A model generated the notes under the pieces. That model had not been told where the DNA came from and ran no database searches. It worked only from the letters and a program-made list of their open reading frames with translations. The position numbers and the translations under genes are program-made. Below are positions 23,704 through 29,491 of a DNA stretch of 64,000 nucleotides, piece after piece. Source of the stretch: Oscillospiraceae bacterium (lineage in GTDB: Bacteria; Bacillota; Clostridia; Oscillospirales; Acutalibacteraceae); contig SVOC01000011.1 of NCBI GenBank assembly GCA_015066625.1, positions 42,315-106,314 on the forward strand. The letters run 5' to 3'. Position 1 is the stretch's first letter. Each line of letters starts with the position of its first letter.

Positions 23704-24897
23704 TCAGTTTGTATAATTATCAAAGTAGCCCTGAACAAGAACAACGGGTGTGCCCTTGTCACCTGAGCCGCTTGTAAGGTCACAGAGTGAACCGATAAGG
23801 TCGGTAAACTGTCTGGGGGTAGTGCCCTGAGATGACATATCGCCTACAAGGCTGCTTCCGTCCTTAGCTTCGATTTTCTTTGAAATTGCTTCTTTGAGAG
23901 CGTCGCCGCTGAGGTCTTTAAAATCATTATCAGCAAGATATTTGAGCTTGAGCTCATTGGGTGTGCCTTTAAGACCTTCGGTATAAGCAGGGGATACGCA
24001 AGGGTCTGCAAGCTCCCAGATCTTACCCTGGGGATCTTTGAATGCGCCGTCGCCGTAAACCATAACTTCGATGTGCTTGCCGCTTGCTTCACAGAGAAGT
24101 TCCTGAGTTCTCTTGACAAAGGGGAAGCAATCTCTGGGGAAAAGCTTGATGGTATCTTCGGTTGACTTGTTTGAACCAAGGAGACCGAAAGCCTCGTTGC
24201 AGCCGCTGCCGTCAACAGAAGCTGTAAGGATATCATCAAGTCCGCATACTGCCTTTGCACCTGCAGCTTTGAGTAAACGCTTTGTTCTTGCTCTTGTGTG
24301 AATATCACAGGTCAGAATGCAGTCTGCATAAGCAAGGATGCTCTTTGCCTGATTTGCAAAGATGATTTCACATTCGGCACCGGCATCCTTGATGATCTGT
24401 GCGTAGTAATCAACGTAATCAACGCCGGTAAATTCATGAACATTTGCACCGAAAAGCTCACGGTATTTTTCGAGGGTAAGGACATCGCTGTAAGGATTGA
24501 CACCTGCTTCGTCGAGCTGGTCGTATGTGAGAAGATGGTTACCTACTTCGTCGCTGGGATAGCTGAGCATAAGGACAACCTTTTTTGCACCCATTGCGAT
24601 ACCTTTAAGGCAGATTGCAAAACGGTTTCTTGAAAGGATGGGGAAGATAACGCCGATTGTTTCGCCGCCAAGCTTAGCCTTCACATCCTTGGCTATTGCT
24701 TCAACGCTTGCGTAGTTACCCTGGCTTCTTGCAACGATTGATTCGGTTATGGCAACAACGTCCTTGTCACGAAGTTCAAAACCATCGCATTTTGCAGCAT
24801 CAATAACGCTGTCGCAAACGATCTGTGCAAGGTCGTCGCCTTCACGGATGATGGGGCAACGAATGCCTCTTGAAATTGTGCCTGTTTTTCTTTCCAT
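23704..24897 (-). CDS. Coenzyme F420-0:L-glutamate ligase-like protein (CofE family)
   Basis: 397 residues; GGGGG lies before the ATG. The N-terminal half has the CofE-like pattern: TISRGIRCPIIREGDDL, DKDVVAITESIVARSQGN, then GVIFPILSRNRFAICLKGIA, and the C-terminal half GSNKSTEDTIKLFPRD and VYGDGAFKDPQGKIWEL. CofE adds glutamate to F420-0 with GTP. Gut Clostridia are not known F420 producers, so homologs here probably ligate an amino acid to another acid. Nothing else from F420 synthesis is visible. It is co-transcribed ahead of the GMP synthase subunit; both are nucleotide-using ligases, but a shared pathway is unproven. Confidence 0.75.
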   Translation of the reverse strand: MERKTGTISRGIRCPIIREGDDLAQIVCDSVIDAAKCDGFELRDKDVVAITESIVARSQGNYASVEAIAKDVKAKLGGETIGVIFPILSRNRFAICLKGIAMGAKKVVLMLSYPSDEVGNHLLTYDQLDEAGVNPYSDVLTLEKYRELFGANVHEFTGVDYVDYYAQIIKDAGAECEIIFANQAKSILAYADCILTCDIHTRARTKRLLKAAGAKAVCGLDDILTASVDGSGCNEAFGLLGSNKSTEDTIKLFPRDCFPFVKRTQELLCEASGKHIEVMVYGDGAFKDPQGKIWELADPCVSPAYTEGLKGTPNELKLKYLADNDFKDLSGDALKEAISKKIEAKDGSSLVGDMSSQGTTPRQFTDLIGSLCDLTSGSGDKGTPVVLVQGYFDNYTN

Positions 24898-24948
24898 TAA
24901 TAAACCCCCTAATGAGTTTCGGATTTTAAGAATAATTTCACATTCTGT

Positions 24949-24977
24949 ATTTTATCACTGTAAAAGGCAGAAATCAA
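24949..24977 (-). promoter_or_regulatory. Promoter of the cofE-like/guaA operon
   Basis: Minus strand TTGATT (24977-24972), 17 bases, TAAAAT (24954-24949). No purine-riboswitch-like fold was seen in the leader of about 45 bases. Confidence 0.6.
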
Positions 24978-25038
24978 TAGTAAATATGAATATTATTCGC
25001 CGATATAAGGAAAATACTTTTGTATTATTTTTCCTTCC

Positions 25039-25077
25039 AACCAAAAACGGAACAGCCCGTACAGACTGTTCCGTTTT
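25039..25077 (-). terminator. Terminator of the nanE-ROK operon
   Basis: 12-bp perfect stem AAAACGGAACAG / CTGTTCCGTTTT (25044-25055, 25066-25077), 10-base loop. On the minus strand it runs into TTTTTGG. Confidence 0.85.
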
Positions 25078-25081
25078 CTAT

Positions 25082-25960
25082 CTATTTGATTTTTGATGCA
25101 AGGAATGCCGCGCCGATTTTGTTTGCGTCATTACCCATTTCAGCTTTCACAACCTTAACACTTTTGAAGCTGGGCATAAGCTCTTTTTGCAGACGGATAT
25201 TGATTTCGTCAATGATATACTGCTCATTCATTATTCCGCCTCCGGCAACTATGAGTGCAGGATTGAATATGTGAACAAGCCCTTTCAGACCGACAACAAT
25301 TTCGTCAATCCAACCGTCAATGACATTGCGGATTACCGGATTTCCGAAATTTTCAAAAATCTCTCTGCCGTTGAGTGATTTGCCTGTTTTCTTTTCAACC
25401 GCTTTGACCAAAGCGCTTACCGAGGCATATGCCTCATAGCATCCGCAACCGCCGCAGGTGCAGCTTATGCCTCCTGCATGGGTTACCATATGTCCGAATT
25501 CACCGGCAGAGAACGAGCTGCCGGTGAAAAGCTTACCGTCAAGATAAATTGCACCGCCGATGCCTGTGCCGTAGGTCAGACAAATAAAGCTGTCACAGTC
25601 TTTTGCGGCACCGAAAACAGCCTCACCTATAGCAGCGGAGTTGACATCGTTTTCAACTGCCGCAGGTATGCCTGTTTCGGATTCAATGATTTCCTTTATT
25701 TTTGTGCCTGTGTATCCGGGAATGCTGTCGGTGGCAAAGATAATTTCGCCTTTTTTGCTGTCAACCTGACCTGCTGTGGAAATTCCGATTCTGTCAATAT
25801 CGCTGTGTATTTTAATAATTTCAACAATGCGCTCAATTATTCTCGCACCGCCTTCACAGGCATTGGTGGGAACAGATTTTTTTTCGGTCAGATTAAAATT
25901 TTCGTCGCAAAGGGCATATTTTATTTCTGTGCCGCCGATGTCAAATGCGAGGATTTTCAT
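25082..25960 (-). CDS. ROK-family sugar kinase (probable N-acetylmannosamine kinase)
   Basis: 292 residues. The N-terminal ATP phosphate-binding motif is FDIGGTEIKYAL; the ROK signature and zinc site is GEFGHMVTHAGG followed by CTCGGCGCYEAY (His plus three Cys). The active-site Asp lies in AVENDVNSAAIGE. ROK kinases phosphorylate glucose, ManNAc or GlcNAc. The start overlaps the end of nanE by 4 bases, so ManNAc is the likely substrate: kinase then epimerase would carry ManNAc to GlcNAc-6-phosphate. No sialic-acid lyase (nanA) or transporter is in the window. Confidence 0.85.
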   Translation of the reverse strand: MKILAFDIGGTEIKYALCDENFNLTEKKSVPTNACEGGARIIERIVEIIKIHSDIDRIGISTAGQVDSKKGEIIFATDSIPGYTGTKIKEIIESETGIPAAVENDVNSAAIGEAVFGAAKDCDSFICLTYGTGIGGAIYLDGKLFTGSSFSAGEFGHMVTHAGGISCTCGGCGCYEAYASVSALVKAVEKKTGKSLNGREIFENFGNPVIRNVIDGWIDEIVVGLKGLVHIFNPALIVAGGGIMNEQYIIDEINIRLQKELMPSFKSVKVVKAEMGNDANKIGAAFLASKIK

Positions 25961-26661
25961 TTGCTTTCCTCCAAAGCCTTCACAAAGCGTTTGGTGATAT
26001 CCATAGGTCTTGTGATTGCAGTACCCACTACTGCCGCATATGCACCGCTTTCAAAAGCCTTTACAAGCTCATCGGGTGCCCAGATACCACCTTCGGCAAT
26101 AACGGTTGCATCCAGTTCTTCCTTGTAACGCTTCATAAGAATGAAATCGGGCAGGGGAGTACCTTTTGTATAAGGCGTATAACCGCTCATTGTTGTGCCG
26201 ATAAGGTCAAAGCCCAATTCAAGTGCAAGCTTGCCTTCCTCAAAGCAGGAGGTATCCGCCATAAAGAGCTGTTCGGGATATTTTGCACGGACTTCCTTGA
26301 AGAAATCCTCAAATGATATACCGCCGGGTCTTGTTCTGTTTGTTGCGTCAACAGCAATGATGTCACAACCGATTTCAACAAGAGCATCCACTTCTCTCAT
26401 TGTGGGAGTGATATAAACATCGCTGTCGGGATACACTTCTTTGATAATGCCGATGATCGGAAGGTCGACTCTTTCTCTGATAGCCAGAATGTCAACAACA
26501 GTATTTGCCCTTATACCCACGGCACCGCCGAGAGCTGCGGCATAAGCCATTTTGCTCATTATGTAGCTGTCATACAATGGCTCTGTTGACAGGGCTTGGC
26601 AGGAAACAATAAGTCCGCCTTTGATCTGTTCCAGGATTTGTTTGTTACTTTTCTTTTCCAT
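25957..26661 (-). CDS. nanE: N-acylmannosamine-6-phosphate 2-epimerase
   Basis: 234 residues from ATG 26661. This start fits the normal NanE beginning (KQILEQIKGGLIVSCQAL); the frame is open 38 codons upstream, but that part holds the promoter. Landmarks: GIRANTVVDI, PIIGIIKEVYPDSDVYITPT, DIIAVDATNRTRP, AEGGIWAPDELVKAFESGAYAAVVGTAIT (TIM-barrel phosphate site). It converts ManNAc-6-P to GlcNAc-6-P in sialic acid or ManNAc breakdown. There is no good Shine-Dalgarno; the -10 box ends 7 bases before the ATG, so the mRNA is probably leaderless. It is followed by the ROK kinase with a 4-base overlap. Confidence 0.9.
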   Translation of the reverse strand: MEKKSNKQILEQIKGGLIVSCQALSTEPLYDSYIMSKMAYAAALGGAVGIRANTVVDILAIRERVDLPIIGIIKEVYPDSDVYITPTMREVDALVEIGCDIIAVDATNRTRPGGISFEDFFKEVRAKYPEQLFMADTSCFEEGKLALELGFDLIGTTMSGYTPYTKGTPLPDFILMKRYKEELDATVIAEGGIWAPDELVKAFESGAYAAVVGTAITRPMDITKRFVKALEESK

Positions 26662-26668
26662 ACTCGTA

Positions 26669-26697
26669 ATTATATCACAGAAAATGTGCAGATTCAA
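26669..26697 (-). promoter_or_regulatory. Promoter giving a near-leaderless nanE transcript
   Basis: Minus strand TTGAAT (26697-26692), 17 bases, TATAAT (26674-26669). Only 7 bases separate the -10 box from the ATG at 26661, so transcription should begin at or next to the start codon. Confidence 0.7.
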
Positions 26698-26714
26698 CAG
26701 AAAATAAAAAACTC

Positions 26715-26746
26715 TTGTAACTTTTGTTCTTTTGTGATAATATAAT
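26715..26746 (+). promoter_or_regulatory. Promoter of the first acyltransferase gene
   Basis: TTGTAA (26715-26720) with TAATAT 17 bases on (26738-26743), or TAACTT with TATAAT (26741-26746), also 17 bases. It is divergent from nanE. The exact pair is uncertain. Confidence 0.45.
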
Positions 26747-26790
26747 CTGGTAAAATTCCGATTTGAAGATATCACGGAGGATTAAATATA

Positions 26791-27381
26791 ATGAAAGAGC
26801 CAAGGACATATAAGGTGATGAGAGGAACCCTTGATTTCCTTTTCAGAGTTCTTTTCAGACCTACCATAGAAGGTGCCGAGAATATTCCGGAAGAAGGAAG
26901 AATCATTCTTGCGGGCAATCATACTCACTTTATGGATTGTATTACGGTAGCTGCGGCAACAAAAAGGTGTGTTCATTTTCTTGCAAAATCCGAGCTTATG
27001 GAGCCGCCTCTCAAATTCTTTTTTGCACCTTTCGGAATTATTCCCGTGCACAGAGAAACCAAGGATAAGGCCGCACTTCAAAGTGCAATAGATGTGCTTA
27101 ATGACGATAAGGTGATAGGTATTTTCCCCGAGGGCAAGGTTAACAATGAAACAGGTACGCTTTTGCCTTTGAAATTCGGTGCAGTCAAAATGGCAAGCGT
27201 AACAAATTCAAGAATTGTTCCCTTCGTTATCACAGGTAAATATAAATTCCTCAGAAAGAGGATTCACATTAAATTCTTTGAGCCTGTAACCGTAGGCGAA
27301 AACCTTGAAGAAGCCAACAATATGCTCTGGAATGTTATTAATGATAACTTGCAGAGAGAGATTAAATTGCTTGATAAATAA
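26791..27381 (+). CDS. PlsC-type lysophospholipid acyltransferase, paralog 1
   Basis: 196 residues; CGGAGG precedes the ATG. Acyltransferase motif I, NHTHFMD (the NHx4D catalytic pair, about residues 46-51), is followed by motif III FPEGKVNN and motif IV VPFVITGKY. PlsC-like enzymes transfer acyl groups to the sn-2 position of 1-acyl-glycerol-3-phosphate or related lysolipids at the membrane. It is about half identical by eye to the acyltransferase at 28275, sharing MKEP at the start, ATKRCVH, KDKAAL and FFEP.TVGENLE. The two flank a sigma factor unit. Confidence 0.9.
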   Translation: MKEPRTYKVMRGTLDFLFRVLFRPTIEGAENIPEEGRIILAGNHTHFMDCITVAAATKRCVHFLAKSELMEPPLKFFFAPFGIIPVHRETKDKAALQSAIDVLNDDKVIGIFPEGKVNNETGTLLPLKFGAVKMASVTNSRIVPFVITGKYKFLRKRIHIKFFEPVTVGENLEEANNMLWNVINDNLQREIKLLDK

Positions 27382-27475
27382 GTTTACAAATTGTTCATAA
27401 ATTAAATATCACATTTCGACATTTTACGGTGTTTTAAATACAGGAAGGTTTGTGCCTTCTGAAAGGAGTACCGTT

Positions 27476-27973
27476 GTGGCAGTAACTCCCCAATATAATG
27501 ATGAACTCCGGCATATTGAGTATGCCGTTGAGAAATACAGTCAGATGCTTTTCAGAATATGTTACAGTATTCTGTGTAACAAGCACGATGCAGAAGATGC
27601 TTTGCAGGAAACTTTTTTGAAGTATATGACCAAGGCTCCGCTTTTCAGGGATGATAATCACGAAAAAGCGTGGCTTATAAAAGTTGCAACCAACATAAGT
27701 AAGAATATGTGTCGTTTCAATAGCCGTCACGCAACCGAAAATCTTGACGAGCTTCGCGAAATCGGTATAAGTGACAGCGACAGAGACATTTTTGAGCTTA
27801 TAATGCGTCTGCCTGCCAAGTATAAAATCGTTCTTGACCTTTATTATATTGAAGGCTACAAAGCAAACGAAATAGCACAAATCACAAACACCTCACCCGT
27901 AACAGTCAGGAAACGCCTGCAATACGGTCGTAAAATGTTGAAATCTGAATTTGAAAGGAATGATTTGCAGTGA
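27476..27973 (+). CDS. ECF-type sigma factor, second copy type
   Basis: 165 residues from GTG 27476 (AAAGGAG seven bases upstream; the open frame begins at GTG 27452 without a site). Region 2 includes SILCNKHDAEDALQETFLKY; region 4 includes LPAKYKIVLDLYYIEGYKAN, EIAQITNTSPVTVRKRLQYG. Only these two regions exist, so it is ECF class. Its stop overlaps the start of a 59-codon ORF (GTGA), a typical sigma/anti-sigma arrangement. It interrupts a run of acyltransferase genes and may control them or the envelope response to lipid changes; no target is shown. Confidence 0.9.
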   Translation: MAVTPQYNDELRHIEYAVEKYSQMLFRICYSILCNKHDAEDALQETFLKYMTKAPLFRDDNHEKAWLIKVATNISKNMCRFNSRHATENLDELREIGISDSDRDIFELIMRLPAKYKIVLDLYYIEGYKANEIAQITNTSPVTVRKRLQYGRKMLKSEFERNDLQ

Positions 27974-28149
27974 AAAACAACAATTGCCGCAGTGAATACA
28001 TCCGCGCAATGGGAAAAGTTGATGTTGAAGAGTCGGTAAAACAGCAAATCATCCGTAACTGTGCCCGTTACAGCACGCTGAATAAAATCAAGGCGGGCAA
28101 ATACAAACTTACTGCAGTCAAGAAAGAGCAGACGGCAGAAAAGATTTAA
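27970..28149 (+). CDS. Miniature anti-sigma-like protein, 59 residues, no membrane segment
   Basis: GTG 27970 overlaps the sigma stop (GTGA), with coupled translation. The protein begins MKNNNCRSEYIRAMGKVDVE. It resembles only the cytoplasmic N-terminal part of the anti-sigma factor encoded at 18621: both have a Tyr-Ile pair, then Val, a Glu-rich helix with Lys-x-x-Ile, and a Lys-rich end, which there leads into the membrane helix. Here the chain stops before any TM helix. It could be a soluble anti-sigma, a truncated remnant, or a co-regulator. No other family recognised. Confidence 0.6.
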   Translation: MKNNNCRSEYIRAMGKVDVEESVKQQIIRNCARYSTLNKIKAGKYKLTAVKKEQTAEKI

Positions 28150-28164
28150 GTTAATAATGGTTGC

Positions 28165-28193
28165 GGCGAGGCTTTCGGGCTTCGCCCATTTTT
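28165..28193 (+). terminator. Terminator after the second sigma unit
   Basis: 8-bp stem GGCGAGGC / GCTTCGCC (28165-28172, 28179-28186, one G-T pair), loop TTTCGG, then CATTTTT. The rest of the gap to 28274 holds no clear promoter. Confidence 0.65.
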
Positions 28194-28274
28194 ACGGTGG
28201 AGGGCTTCGATGTCAAAATCAAAGCCGTAAATTTGTGTAATTTTACCAAATTAACATATCGGAGGACAAAAGAA

Positions 28275-28856
28275 ATGAAAGAACCTTTATTTTACCGCGC
28301 GGTCAGGGGACCGCTTACGGCTTGCTTCAAAGCAATTTACAAGCCGACATTAACAGGAGAAGAGAATATACCCGAAAACGGCAGGGTTATCCTTGCAGGC
28401 AACCACACGAATTATTTCGATTGTCTGCTTGTGGCAAGTGCAACAAAGCGCTGTGTTCACTACCTTGCCAAGGATGAGCTTATGAGAGGACCTCTCAAGC
28501 TTATTTTCGGAAGCCTGGGTATAATTCCCGTTAACCGCAGACAGAAAGATAAGGCGGCACTTGAAACCGCCGAAGCAATGCTCAGAGAAGAAAAACTTAT
28601 CGGTATTTTCCCCGAAGGTACAATCAACAGAACGGATGATATCATAATGCCGTTCAAATTCGGTGCCGTTAAAATGGCGAGAGATACGGAAACCCCCGTT
28701 ATTCCTTTTGTTATTACGGGAAAATACAAGCCCTTCAAAAAGAGTGTGAAAATCAGATTTTTTGAACCGATTACAGTCGGTGAAAATCTTGAAGATGCAA
28801 ACAATAACCTTATGGACACAGTAAAATCAGAGATATTAAAAGAAGGAGAAAAGTAA
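28275..28856 (+). CDS. PlsC-type lysophospholipid acyltransferase, paralog 2
   Basis: 193 residues from ATG 28275 (CGGAGG upstream; the frame is open 38 codons further). The catalytic NHTNYFD motif (about residues 45-51), FPEGTINR and VPFVITGKY-like PFVITGKY are present. It is close to the acyltransferase at 26791 and the two probably arose by duplication. It adds an acyl chain to a lysolipid at the membrane; chain and acceptor are unknown. It starts a tight run with paralog 3 and the activase/dehydratase pair (1-base overlap, then gaps of 15 and 12 bases). Confidence 0.9.
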   Translation: MKEPLFYRAVRGPLTACFKAIYKPTLTGEENIPENGRVILAGNHTNYFDCLLVASATKRCVHYLAKDELMRGPLKLIFGSLGIIPVNRRQKDKAALETAEAMLREEKLIGIFPEGTINRTDDIIMPFKFGAVKMARDTETPVIPFVITGKYKPFKKSVKIRFFEPITVGENLEDANNNLMDTVKSEILKEGEK

Positions 28857-29476
28857 TGAGTAAAACAGTAAAGAAACCCGAAGACAGAGAGTTCGGATAC
28901 AAATTCCTGACACCGATTATGCGTCCGCTTTTTAAGCTTTTTTATTCACCGAAAATCATCGGCGCAGAAAAAATCCCCAGTGATTCCGCAATTGTAATCG
29001 CAGGTAACCACAAGCATGTCTACGACCAGTGTCTTACCATTATGGCAACCAAAAGAGTTATCCATTATATGGCAAAGAAGGAATATTTCGAAGGCAAGCT
29101 TGCTCCGTTTTTCAGAGCGGTAGGCTGTATCCCCGTTGACCGTTCAAGGAAGGATCTTTCAAGTGCAATGTCAGCTATGAGAGTTCTCAAAGAAGGTGGC
29201 GCAATCGGTATTTTCCCTGAGGGCACACGTAACAAGACGGATGATTTTCTTCTTCGCTTCAAAACCGGTGCCGTTTCAATGGCAAAGAAGACCGATGCAT
29301 ACATAGTTCCTTTCGGACTTACAGGTGATTATAAATTCCGCAGTAAGAATCTTACCGTGCGTTACGGAGAACCGTTCAAAGTTGACGATATGACTGTTGA
29401 AGAAGCAAACAAAAAGCTTTATAATGAAGTAGAACGTCTTATGCGTGAAAATCTTGCAGAAGAAAAATCAGCTTAA
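28856..29476 (+). CDS. PlsC-type lysophospholipid acyltransferase, paralog 3
   Basis: 206 residues; the start overlaps the previous stop (TAATG). Motif I is NHKHVYD, with the His-x4-Asp pair spaced as in the family; motif III is FPEGTRNKTDDFLLRF, motif IV VPFGLTGDY. It differs more from paralogs 1 and 2 than they do from each other, so it may act at a different step (for example sn-2 versus exchange of chains). It is co-transcribed with the activase/dehydratase pair, which follows after 15 bases. Confidence 0.9.
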   Translation: MSKTVKKPEDREFGYKFLTPIMRPLFKLFYSPKIIGAEKIPSDSAIVIAGNHKHVYDQCLTIMATKRVIHYMAKKEYFEGKLAPFFRAVGCIPVDRSRKDLSSAMSAMRVLKEGGAIGIFPEGTRNKTDDFLLRFKTGAVSMAKKTDAYIVPFGLTGDYKFRSKNLTVRYGEPFKVDDMTVEEANKKLYNEVERLMRENLAEEKSA

Positions 29477-29491
29477 AATCGGGAGAGAAAA

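Noticed and set aside
24898..25038. Purine riboswitch ahead of the guaA operon
   Set aside because: The leader is only about 45 bases and shows no three-way-junction pairing.
25478..26128. 216-codon open frame on the plus strand opposite the ROK kinase and nanE
   Set aside because: Antisense to two recognised genes, with no ribosome site and no domain.
28161..28274. N-terminal extension of the second acyltransferase in the open upstream frame
   Set aside because: It would translate through the terminator hairpin; the ATG at 28275 has a proper CGGAGG site and aligns with its paralog.
26791..29476. Triplicated acyltransferases as an assembly artefact
   Set aside because: The three differ widely in sequence and motif details, so they are true paralogs.
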